From Cryptomeria japonica (taxonomy: Eukaryota; Streptophyta; Pinopsida; Cupressales; Cupressaceae), in contig NC_081407.1 of NCBI RefSeq assembly GCF_030272615.1, forward strand, positions 147,313,744 to 147,377,743: DNA of 64,000 nt, written 5' to 3'. The notes under the pieces are model-generated. The model saw only the letters and a program-made list of their open reading frames with translations, searched no databases and was not told the origin of the DNA. Positions 1 to 9,682 of this stretch are shown here, one piece after another. Positions within the stretch are counted from its first letter, which is position 1; every line of letters starts with the position of its first letter. The translations under genes were made by a program, and so were the position numbers.

Positions 1-1152
1 CCAAGTGTGATTCTCTTGGGCTTTTCTAAAACCGAGCAGTAATACCCACTACATGTGCAATGTCCAATCTGCTATGCACTACATAATGAAACTTACCAAT
101 CATTGATCGATATTCCTTCTCATTTACCAATGCTGAGTCATCCTCTTTTGATAGTTTACAACCAGTCACCATTGGTGTACCAACTGGTTTTCTATCTTCC
201 ATGCCAAATGTCTTCAACACCTCTTTGACATACTTGGACTGAGTAATAAAGATTCCATCTTTCATTTGCTGAATCTATAGTCCAATGAGGAACTTAATCT
301 CCCCTATGAGTGACATCTCAAACTCCTTTTTCATCTCATCTGCAAAGTCATGACTCATCTTGTCATCTCCACCAAAGATTATGTCATCAACAAATACTTC
401 ACAGATCAGAATCTGATCTCCTTCTGATTTCAAGTAGATATTGCTATCTTCACTTGTTCTTTCAAATCCAATCTTCACAAGATGGGAGTGCAAGCATTCA
501 TACCATGCTCTAGGTGCCTGCTTCAGTCCATACAAGGCTTTATGTAGCCTACACACCATGTCACTATCTTCTAATAGGGCAAACCCATCTGGTTGCTCTA
601 TATACATCTCTTCTTCAAGTATTCCATTTAGAAATGCAGATTTTACATCCATTTGATATACCTTGAATCCTTTGAAAGTTGCATATGCAAGAAGCATACG
701 AACTCCTTCCAATCTTGCTACTAGACCAAAGGTTTCTCCATAGTCTTCTCCTTCTTCTTGGGCATATCCTTTACACACTAGTCTTCTTTGTTCCTTACCA
801 CTGTGCCATCCTCATTCAGCTTATTTCTGAAGACCCATTTGGTTCCAATGACATTTTTATGCTCTGGTCTGGGTACCAAAGACCATGTACCATTCTTCTC
901 TATCTGATCAAGTTCCTCTTCCATTGCCTTGATCTAGTCTTCATCTTTATGTGCCTCTTTGAATGATTTAGGATCAAATTCAGAGATCATACATGAATTT
1001 TCTCTGATCTTTCTTCTTGTAATAATTCCTACATCTTTGTCTCCTATGATCTGCTTAGGATCATGATTGAGTTTGGCATACCTAGGTATATTCTTAACAG
1101 ATACCTCTTGCTTTTCTTCCTCATCCTCATCTTCATCAGCATTAGCATCCAC
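1..1152 (-). pseudogene. pol: Copia B reverse transcriptase / start of RNase H (decayed)
   Basis: The minus-strand translation shows a typical copia RT. In order it reads an acidic linker, [32 protein letters not shown], then KGYAQEEGEDYGETF, VYQMDVKSAFLNG, ALYGLKQAPRAWY and the catalytic box [11 protein letters not shown]. The stretch at 26-265 carries the KPVGTPM and SMIGKFHYVV region that leads into RNase H. The reading frame shifts between the piece ending at 934 and the one starting at 778, and stops interrupt it at 266-274 and near the left edge. The enzyme would have copied element RNA into cDNA in cytoplasmic particles. It cannot be functional as it stands. Confidence 0.88.
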
Positions 1153-2211
1153 CAGTGTAGGAGCACAATTACTGGTACTGGGTGGATTTGCAACTGGTTC
1201 CTAGAAGGTTACTACAGATTCATCTCCTACATGCTCTCTACCAGTTTCCTCGGGTTTCTCAAATTTTTCATCAACCCTAACATTGATGCTTTCAACAATT
1301 CTCTGACTCCTATTGTTGAAACATTTGAGAGTTTTTCTCTTTGTGGAATACCCTAGGAATATTACCTAATCACATTTAGCATCAAACTAACTCTGATGTT
1401 CACTCCTCTTGATATAACATTTACTACCAAACACTCTGAAGTAGCTTAACACTAGTGTCTTGTCGGTCTAGTACTCATAAGGAGTCTTATCCTTTCCTTT
1501 CTTGATGAGTACCTGGTTCATTGTGTAGACAACAGTGTTCACCGCTTCTCTCCAAAAGGTGTGAGCAACCTCTCCTTGGATCAAAATAGTTCTAGCTGCT
1601 ACAACCATAGTCCGGTTGTTTCTTTCTACTAAGCCATTCTACTATGGATTCCGGGGGGTAGACAGTTGCCTCTTGATGCCATTCTCTTCACAATATTTGT
1701 TGAATTCACCAGAAGTGAATTCCCCTCCTTGATCAGTTCTAAGGCATTTCATTCTTCTACCGCTTTCCTTTTCTATCAGTACTCTGAAAGCTTTGAACTT
1801 TCCAAAGGCTTCAGACTTGTCCTTCAAGAATGTGACCCACATCATTCTTAAGCAATCATCTGTAAGAATCATAAAATACCTATCTCCCTGCATACTCCTA
1901 GTTTTCATAGGACCACACAAATCAGTATGCACAAGATCAAGTAAATTGTCTGCAATGAAAGATTTACCTTTGAAGGTTGAGGAGGACATTTTCCCCAGTT
2001 GACACTCTCTACACAAAGGATTTTCTAGTTTGCTCAGCACCGACAATCCTCTAACTACCTTGATCTTACTAGTCTTCACAATATTGTCAAAGTTTACATG
2101 GCAGAGTCTCCTATGCCATATCCAACTATCTTCAAACTTAGCCATAAGACATGTACTGACATTGGCATTTAGCTGAAATAGGTTACCTTTGGTCTGCATG
2201 CTGGTAGCCAT
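1153..2211 (-). pseudogene. pol: Copia B integrase with pre-integrase zinc-binding region (decayed)
   Basis: The part at 1642-2211 contains the HHCC zinc-binding module (WHRRLCHVNF ... CRECQLGK), then the first catalytic Asp in HTDLCGP and the second in RTDQGGEF. Downstream in the same frame, interrupted by stops, come QNGLVERNNRT with the catalytic Glu, then the integrase C-terminal GKDKTPYE and YFRVFGSKCYIKR motifs. All three DDE residues remain, unlike copies A and C. The stops at about 1640 and several in 1153-1640 inactivate it. The role is insertion of element cDNA into the nuclear genome. Confidence 0.87.
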
Positions 2212-2640
2212 CAGTTCACCACTCTTTCCTTTGATTTTGCATACACCATTTTTAAATTTTAGAGTGAGTCCACTATCATTCAGCTAGGCAACACTTAATA
2301 GGTTGTGTCTGAGACCTTCCACCCAATACACATTGTCAACACTGCTCTTTCCATTTAGAGAGATGGACCCTCTGCCTTTGACCATACATGGTGCATCATT
2401 GCCAACACAAACCACACCACCATCATACTCTTCTAGAGATAGGAACTTGTTCTAGTCACCAGTCATATGGTGAGAACAACCACTGTCAATAATCCACTCA
2501 TTGGAATTATCAAAGTGATAGACAAGAGCCTTCTTGTCTGACACATCTTCCTTGACTGTTACAAACACAATATCCTCATTTTCTTCATCTTCTAATTCCT
2601 CATCAGTGACACCTTCATCAACTGCTACAAAATAGTTTCT
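2212..2640 (-). pseudogene. pol: Copia B protease region (decayed)
   Basis: The minus-strand reading gives NEWIIDSGCSHHMTGD, the aspartic protease active-site signature (D-S-G) of copia elements. The conserved VYWVEGLRHNLLSV follows at the protease/pre-integrase junction. In-frame stops occur near 2454 (GDx) and 2284. It lies in the same frame as the flanking gag and integrase pieces, so B had a single gag-pol reading frame. Confidence 0.8.
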
Positions 2641-3337
2641 CTAGTTTCCTCCTTTGAACTTCTTGAATTTTTCCGATTTGTCCTTGCTATTACCATTTGG
2701 ACAGTTTACAACAATGTGTCCTATCCGATTACAAGAAATGTATTTCAGAGGGAGCTTACCTCTATATTTACTGGTTCCCTTAGGAAGTCTCTTGGCATGA
2801 AGAGCTCCAAATTCCATCAGGATCTCCTCATCATCCATTACTCTGCTCTGTCTTGGTTCACCACTGGTACTAGCTTCTTTGCCTTTTCTAGATGGAGCAG
2901 TAGATGCTCTAAAGGCTGATTCAGTCTTCTGAACACTGCCATCAAAACTATTTAGCTCATAGGTTGTCAACTTTGCAATGATGGAGTCTAGGGATACCTT
3001 AGTTTTGTCTATTGACCTCAACTCCTGAATAGCAGCCACCCTTATTGCATAGACTGGTAATAAGGATTTCAAAACTTTGCTAACAACATTGGAATCTTCC
3101 ATTTTACCACTTGCAATCTTGATATCTCCAACAACAGTTTTCATTCTTATTCCATATTGTTGAATAGTCTCTCCTTCAACCATATTCATGTCTTCAAACT
3201 TTCCTCTAAGGCTTTCTTCCTTAGCTTGTTTCACATGCTCATCACCACCATAGATATTCTCAAGAGTATCCCATACTTCTTTGGGATTATCTTTATCCTA
3301 GACATCAATAAACTCACTGTTAGATAAGCTGTTAATT
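2641..3337 (-). pseudogene. gag: Copia B gag, C-terminal part
   Basis: This is a copia Gag with the UBN2-type helical region (VWDTLENIYGGDEH, GKFEDMNMVEGETIQQY, VVSKVLKSLLPVY) and a basic tail. A CCHC knuckle sits near the end, read as YISCNRIGHIVVNC. The first Cys of the C-X2-C-X4-H-X4-C motif is Tyr, a G-to-A change, so RNA binding is probably lost. A stop (TAG on the minus strand, plus-strand 3298-3300) interrupts it just after the insertion point of copia A. The N-terminal part is at 31239-31432. Bases 3338-3342 are the target-site duplication. Confidence 0.87.
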
Positions 3338-3342
3338 AGGGT
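3338..3342. repeat. Target-site duplication of copia A, left copy (AGGGT)
   Basis: AGGGT sits directly left of the A 5' LTR, and AGGGC lies directly right of its 3' LTR (31239-31243). The host codon reads Ala with the right copy, so the left copy has probably mutated C to T. It duplicates part of the gag of copia B. Confidence 0.75.
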
Positions 3343-4406
3343 TGTTGGTATTTTGGTATGGTTTTGTCATTGATGTCAACACCTACTAAACACTTATCAA
3401 CTCTGGAACTTTGGAGAATTAGCAACATTCACCGGCAAGCAAGTGACTTATGTACAGTCACCAGTATCTGGTACACCGGTAGGATATAATGATCATCGAC
3501 ACTTGGAAGGGCATGGAAAACACTTGGTTATGTTGAAGACATCGTGTGAGCACCTTGTCTTGGAGTTTTGTTAATTGGCATCTTCGTATTTGCATATTTG
3601 TTGTTACCGACAAATAGGTCCAGGTTATACACCGACAGGTTTGTATTTTCTAGATCAGCATGGCATGCTATGAAGATAACTTATTATTGTTGTAAATGCA
3701 TTAAGCCGACATGGTGAATCGATTATTGCATTGGGTATTAATTGATTTGTAAATTAATTTTATTGTATTATCCTTTAGAGCCGACCTACTAAAATTGGTC
3801 TTAGGGTATGGTATAAATGTAAGATCTTATTTGTAAGATCGAATGGGTAATGCAAAAAAGGATTGTGTGAAGGTATATGTGAGAATAAGTAGAGCTATAC
3901 ACGCAGACATCATTTGAAGTTGAAGGAGGGTTTTTATGAAGACAATCAGAACTACACCAGTACTGAATCCAACATATGAAAATCCTATTTTGAGTAGTAC
4001 ATTCTTATTGGATTTAACCATCCAATTGTAGTCAATGTGACTCCCATTTTGTGTTTGAGCAATGAGCTCTAAGCGCTTGGCCTTTTTGCATGTGCAGACC
4101 CCATTTGTATTCACTTACTATCTATAGTAATATCATCTGATTGTGGGTAAGGTTTCCCACTGTGGTTTTTCCCCTTACAGGGTTTCCACATACAAATATT
4201 GGTGTTATGTGTTTTGGTTGACTTTGGCTTTTAGTTTCATGCATTAATCTTTACCGATATTGCAATTATCTAATAAAACTATCCACCGGTATAACAGACT
4301 ATTTCATTGATAGTAAGCAAAAAGTTGATTAAGTTGTTTTTGGTTTAAATTTATTTGACAACTGATTCACACCCCCCCCCATCTCAGTTGTCTCTGGGAC
4401 CTAATA
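3343..4406 (+). repeat. 5' LTR of copia A
   Basis: It begins TGTTGGTATTTTGG and ends CCTAATA, where the 3' LTR has CCTAACA, so the terminal CA has mutated to TA. It is 1064 bp against 1065 bp for the 3' copy. A TATA-like GGTATAAATG near 3810 is followed by a small inverted repeat around AAGATCTTATTTG. A C-run (4373-4380) precedes the end. Confidence 0.93.
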
Positions 4407-4408
4407 AT

Positions 4409-4420
4409 TGGTATCAGAGC
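4409..4420 (+). promoter_or_regulatory. Primer binding site of copia A
   Basis: TGGTATCAGAGC lies two bases after the LTR. It is complementary to the 3' end of initiator-methionine tRNA, the usual minus-strand primer of plant copia and many gypsy elements. Confidence 0.92.
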
Positions 4421-4463
4421 CTAGTCCTCTTTTTGCAGAAGTTTAACAACTTGAGGAGATCAA

Positions 4464-5535
4464 ATGTCTACTAACTATTTCAGGAAGGGCAATCCTAAGC
4501 TTGATGGAACCAACTATGGCATATGGAAGATCAGAATGGAGACATATCTAAACTACATTGGAAAGGACATCTGGGATGTTATAAAGAATGGTTATACTGC
4601 TCCTACTCCTGGTCAGCCTAATCCACCTACCTTGGGAAAAGATGAAGAAAATGATTGCAAAGCAAGAGAAGCACTTTTGAGCACATTAACAGATCAGCAA
4701 ATCATGGGACTATCAGATAGGCCTACTGCTAAATCTATTTGGGATCATTTAGAAACACTGAATGAAGGCGATTCCACAGTCAAGATTGCAAAACTTGAAA
4801 GCTTCCAAGTCAGGTATGAACATCTAAAAATGAAAGAAGATGAAAGGATTTCTGCTTTTATGGAAAGTAAATGAAATTGTTTTGGGTATTAAATGTTGTG
4901 GAGAAACTTTAAGTGAAGATGAAATTGTTTCAAAAGTTTTAAGAGGATTTCCACCGGCATATAAAATGAAAGGCACTACTATAAATGAGTTAAGAACAAT
5001 GCCTAATACATCAGTAACTAGGGATACATTAATTGGAAAACTTTCAACTTTTGAAATTGAAGAATTTGGTCATGTTGCTACTATAAAGACAGATTTAGCT
5101 TTTAAAGCATCAACATCATTTGCATCATCATTTGAAAAATCTGATTGGAAATCCTTTTATGCAAGAGAACTTGAAGAAAGCAAGAAAGAAAATGAAGAAC
5201 TTGAAGCACTATTTGCAAGGAAAATGCCTAAAGGTCCAGTTGGAAGTAAGTATGAAGGTAAGGCACCCTATAAATGTTTGAACTGCAATAAGATTGGTCA
5301 TATGGCTTCAAGATGCCCTGACAGACATGCTAGACTAAGAGAAGAAGCTAGAATAACATACAAGCCTAACCCTGAATATCAAAGATACAGATTTAAGAAG
5401 AATAAAGACAAATCTTGTGACATTGCTGATGAAGGTGTGATTGATAATTCTGATGAGGATTCGATAGACAATGGATGGGTTTTTGTTGCTATAACAAAAG
5501 ATCAACTGACACCTACTGCTCAACTGGTAGAATAG
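4464..5535 (+). pseudogene. gag: Copia A gag (one frameshift)
   Basis: The protein starts MSTNYFRKGNPKLDGTNYG, the first ATG after the primer site. It has the WKIRMETYL N-terminal gag signature, a UBN2 region (IWDHLETLNEGD ... SEDEIVSKVLRGFPPAYKM) and an intact CCHC knuckle, CLNCNKIGHMASRC, at about 5276-5317. Near 4864-4868 one A appears to be missing from an A-run in the codons for MEKVNEI, so the frame shifts and the upstream piece ends at TGA 4872-4874. A TAG at 5533-5535 separates gag from the protease frame. The protein would have formed the particle and packaged RNA. Confidence 0.9.
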
Positions 5536-5538
5536 GCC

Positions 5539-5784
5539 TTGGCAGATAAAGTTGAAGTAAAGGATGAGTGGATCATTGATTCAGGATGCTCACATCATAT
5601 GACAGGAGATAAAGGTAAATTCTTGAACTTTCAAGAATACAATGGAGGCTTAGTAAGATTTGGAGATGATAAAGCTTGTTTCATCAAAGGTAAGGGTACA
5701 ATATCTCTTGATAGTAAGCATAATACTAGCAATGTTTACTATGTTGAAGGTTTAAAGCATAATCTTTTGAGTGTTGGTCAATTA
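5539..5784 (+). pseudogene. pol: Copia A protease, 3' end cut by gypsy insertion
   Basis: The reading frame shows WIIDSGCSHHMTGDKGKF with the D-S-G active site, then YYVEGLKHNLLSVGQL. It is in the same frame as the 3' part of gag. At 5784 the gypsy array begins. After deletion of the array and one AATTA copy the frame continues into VEKGFQLQF at 26987. Confidence 0.9.
5780..5784. repeat. Target-site duplication of the gypsy array, left copy (AATTA)
   Basis: AATTA precedes the first LTR, and an identical AATTA (26982-26986) follows the third LTR. No such duplication surrounds the middle LTR. Confidence 0.93.
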
Positions 5785-8271
5785 TGTGAGGCCTCACCTC
5801 GACTCAGTCTGACATTCAGTGGATTTTATATTTTAGATTATTATGGATACTTTATTTTGATGCATTTTGAGACTTAGAACCTATATGATTTCAGGATTTG
5901 GATAACATTTCTATGATTTGATGATTTACTTACATGCTTTATGAGATAGAACACTACATGATTATTAGATAGAATGATATTGCAATGATAGATGTCGTTA
6001 TTGAATTTGCAGGACTTTACTCTGAATATAGAACTATGATGTATGTTTAGTTTATGTGAATTGGGATGAAAATTGCTTATGTGAAATTGTTTGATAAAAG
6101 ATGTATTCAATCTGTGCAGATAAAAATTGTATGCAAGTAATGATGTGTATTGTTATATTATTGAATTATATTATATATGGATATTTGGAAGTACTAATGT
6201 GTAAATTGAGATGCGCAGGAAATTTACCATGTGACCATGGAAAATTACGGAGAATCAAACCTAGACTTATGTACGTTCGTAAAGCCAGGGTTTGTCTATT
6301 TGGAGAGAAAACACCCTGTTTGTGTTGTATTTTATTCGTAACAGTATATGTTGCATGAGTGTTAAGTGTTATTTAATTTTATTGTGTAAAAGCCTCAAGA
6401 GACAATTTCATGTTTTATTTTTGTAAAAGTGTTTTATTTGTGTCACTTGACACGTGTGTATTTAAATTTAAATGTTTTATTTTGTCTCTTGGTGGGAAAG
6501 TGTTTAATTATAGTTTTCTTAATAAATTAATGTGTTGTCATAAATACTTTGGGAATATAATATTTGGAGTGGTCAACTTATGTTTGACCCGAAAATAAAC
6601 TTCAGAGGGGTTTAAAATGGGTTAAATGAACACCTAGGGGTAGTTTAATAGGGTTTCCTAAAGCCCATAAGGTATACCTAGGGGTTAGGGGTAATTTTAG
6701 GCAAGTTTCTACTTTATAATTATCTTTTTAACGCTTTAAAAATTGGTTTTTTTGAGTTGAACGAAAATTGAAAATTGAAGTTAAATCAAATCAAGATTTT
6801 TCCTTTTGGAAGGAGAGTCCTTTTGCATTTTGCTTCCTTTCTTCTTCCTTTTTTTTTTAGAATCCTGTGAGATCTCAGAGAGTGAGCTTCTTAAGGAATA
6901 TTTTTGGGAATAGCAGGTTAATCACCCACTCTCCATTTTTGGAGACAGAAGAAAATTTGGAAAGAAAATAATGTTATGGAATAGAGAAATTGAATAAGGG
7001 TAGAAGGAAAAAGATTTGTGGATTGGGCAGCTCTTCATCAGATATCATAATAACCTTTGGGCAGATTAAGGTTGGTTTCAATTATTATTTGTAATGTTTT
7101 CTTCTTGTTTATCTATGGAAGTTGTTTGTATAAGAAATCTGTGTTCTTGAAAGTTTATGTTTGAAAAACTCTTGGTATTTTTGCTTTATGAAAATGTTGT
7201 GTTTTGGGAGTTTTCTCAAGATCTCTTACTCCTGGGAGAGAAGAGGATCTTGAGGGTGGTAGCAGTGATAGCCCTCGAGTGAGAGACCCTCTTTTGAGAG
7301 CGATCACAAGGGATCTTTGTGTGACCCTTGCTGCATGGCCTGTTTGTGCAATGGGGGTCATAAGGAGGGATATAAGGCTAGAATGCCTTTGGGGGGCATA
7401 AGGAATAAGGGGTTGAGATTCTTGATATTTTTATTGTGCCATGAGGTGGCTTCTTGTTTATTTCATACTTGCAGTTCTCCTCAGGGTATTGGTCCACTAC
7501 CACCCTTTGAAAATGTTCATCACTAGAGTGTGGTGCTGTGAAAGCCAAGTTGGGAATGTGTCTGAAAAGAATCTGTATTCAATGTTTTCTATGTGTTTGC
7601 CTGTTTGTTACCCGTCTAGGAATTGGTTCTCCCAGCTCAGGGGTGGCTACCAGTTAGCCTAGGCTAGGAGATGAGCACTCCGTGGTCATATTTGTGTTTT
7701 CTATTATGTAGGAAAATCAAAGGAAAGAGAATAGGAACCATGAAAAGACACTGAAGATTATTATGGAAGATACTTAAATTCAGTTGCAGATGTTTGTTTA
7801 AAGTTGTTATAGAAATATGCCTCATTCATAGTAAAGAGAAGCAAGTTGTAATTTGTGAAAGTAGACTTGAAGTTTTGTTGTTGTGACTATTCAGAGAAAC
7901 ATCCTGTAAATTGGTAGAATATCTTAGAGTTGTTTTAAAAAAAAAAAAAAACTTGTTTATTTCTACTTCCGGTTGATGCTAAAATTTAAAGTTATTTTGT
8001 GTTGCATGCAAAAGCTTCTTGTGTTTTGGAAAGAAATAAAGGAATAGATTTCAATTAAATTTTATCTGTATTTTTACTTGTGGCAAAATAGAAGTTTATT
8101 TATGCTAAAAGATTTTAAGTAATTTAATAGAAAAAGATGTTTTATGTAAATATTTTATTAGAAAAAAAAAATCAATGAAATTCTTTTTATTCCAAAAAGG
8201 TATATTGTATCTTTTTAAAAAGTATTCTAAATTGTTTTTTTTTAGTTATCATTGATTTAAAAGGCTTATTT

Positions 8272-8275
8272 TATA

Positions 8276-8318
<43 letters not shown>
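8272..8318. repeat. TA dinucleotide microsatellite in LTR 1
   Basis: An uninterrupted run of TA/AT repeats. The matching tract is much shorter in LTR 2 (about 16945-16963) and longer in LTR 3, so it has changed length since the copies separated. Further TA tracts lie at about 8460-8500, 9020-9075 and 9119-9172. Confidence 0.85.
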
Positions 8319-8320
<2 letters not shown>

Positions 8321-8540
8321 CTGATTAAACTTAATGTTTTTCCCTTTATTATAATAGTTTAAAAAAAAAAAATTCGCATGTAAATCTCTTTTTAAAAAAA
8401 ATATATATATATATTCATATTGAAATATTTTCACCATTTTTAACTGTGGATATAAATTTATATATATATATATATATATATTTTTATATATTATATATTT
8501 AAAAAAAAAAGGGGGAGAATGTGTTAGGGTCCTCGCGGAC

Positions 8541-8731
8541 TCCACTGTGTGTACGCACAGTGGAGGGCTGCGCGGCGCTCACTGTGTGCACACACAGTGG
8601 AGCCGCTTTTGGCTCCCACTGTGTGGGCACACAATGGACGGCCACGGCCGCCACTGTGTGGCCACACAGTGGGGAGCCGCTAGCGGCGCCCACTGTGGTG
8701 CCGTGGTGCCCACTGTGCGCTCACACAGTGG
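8541..8731. repeat. GC-rich hairpin cluster in LTR 1
   Basis: A series of inverted repeats built on CCACTGTG ... CACAGTGG, separated by short GCCGC-type spacers. Copies lie at 8542-8563, 8580-8599, 8616-8637, 8651-8672 (a perfect 22-bp palindrome), a partial copy at about 8691, and 8710-8731. Between copies sits the perfect palindrome GCCGCTAGCGGC (8676-8687). The block is sharply GC-rich in an otherwise AT-rich LTR. Confidence 0.9.
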
Positions 8732-9140
8732 CGCACGGCTCTCTCCCGCCTTCAATCTCCCGTGACCTGCACAAAAAAAGATTTCATGGCCACCAGGGTT
8801 TCAGCCCAGCAAGTTAATTCCCTGTAAAAAAAAATATATGGATTAAACCCTAGCTCGGATGGGGCTAGGGCAATTTGGTTTTAAAAATAAATATGTTAAT
8901 TAGTTTAGATAATATATATGTGAGAAATTAGAACCCTAATTAGGGTTGGGGGGAAAAATGGATTAAATTTAGGAGGTTAAAATGGTTTTTGAATTAGAAT
9001 TAAAATATTTAACATATATGTAAAATATATATATATATGTATCCATATATATATATGGGTATATATATATGTATATATATGAATTTTGATCATAATTTTG
9101 GGTAAGTATTTAAATTATAAATATATATATATATGTATAT

Positions 9141-9179
<39 letters not shown>

Positions 9180-9528
9180 ACCCTGATTTTTATTTGGAAT
9201 ATATAATAAAGAGAAATTTATAAATCGTTGATTAGGCTACATAGACATATTGGAGGTTAAATTAAATTTCCCCACCTATTTCCTTTAGCTTGATTAATTT
9301 AATAAACCTAATGACTCGGTATCTCTTGGAGATAGAATTATACCAGTTAGTTTTTCTGCATTTAAAATTAAACAATTTTACCGATGCTTAGTTCGTTTCA
9401 GAATTAGCTCGAATTTAATAATGGAAATTTCATTAACGCTTGTCGCGAGAGTGAACTTGTTAATTAAATAAGTATGTTTTAAAAAAAAATTTGTTCCATT
9501 TTTGCCCTAAATTTTGGGCATGACATTT

Positions 9529-9540
9529 TGGTATCAGAGC
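9529..9540 (+). promoter_or_regulatory. Primer binding site, gypsy copy 1
   Basis: TGGTATCAGAGC starts three bases after the LTR end (spacer TTT) and is complementary to initiator-methionine tRNA. Confidence 0.92.
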
Positions 9541-9682
9541 AAGGTTTCCACACTAGGAGCCTTACTCACTTACGTTTCGCCTTGGAATATTTTAAATTAT
9601 TTTGTTAAATGGAATTTTGAGTTTAATTGAGTTTAATTATAAAAGAAATTAATTAATTGTTTTGTCCTATTTTCCTCTTAGG

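Larger units (their letters stand above)
1..3342 (-). mobile_element. Ty1/copia element B, 3' part of internal region (minus strand)
   Basis: This is a minus-strand copia element whose gag, protease, integrase and RT lie in the canonical copia order from right to left. The 3' end (rest of RNase H and the 3' LTR) is outside the window on the left. The right edge at 3342 is where copia element A inserted; B resumes at 31239. Removing A joins codons for ...VMEAL and INSLSN... in one frame, so the split is certain in outline. Many in-frame stops and at least one frameshift (between 778 and 934) show the element is dead. It is a different family from copia A and C: its RT and gag differ clearly from theirs, while A and C resemble each other. 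Confidence 0.9.
5785..9525 (+). repeat. Gypsy LTR 1 (3741 bp)
   Basis: It begins TGTGAGGCCTCACC, which holds a perfect 12-bp palindrome GTGAGGCCTCAC, and ends GGGCATGACA. Most of it is AT-rich and contains no believable gene: the short reading frames that recur in all three LTRs have no domain. Notable parts are a hairpin around 7218-7254 (CAAGATCT ... AGGATCTTG), long TA tracts, a purine run at 8501-8519, a GC-rich hairpin cluster at 8541-8731, and more TA tracts at 9020-9075 and 9119-9172. Confidence 0.93.

Noticed and set aside
7218-7330. Small hairpins in LTR 1 as a possible tRNA or snoRNA
   Set aside because: No cloverleaf, no A/B box pair and no snoRNA boxes in the right arrangement.
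6101-7662. Short reading frames in LTR 1 that recur in LTRs 2 and 3 (for example MFYFCKSVLFVSLDTCVF)
   Set aside because: They recur only because the LTRs are copies. They lack domains, lie in all frames, and change freely between copies.
8521-8817. Cys/His/Thr-rich frames such as VCTHSGG repeats that look like a repeat protein
   Set aside because: They are translations of the GC-rich palindrome cluster. Both strands give similar peptides, as expected from inverted repeats.
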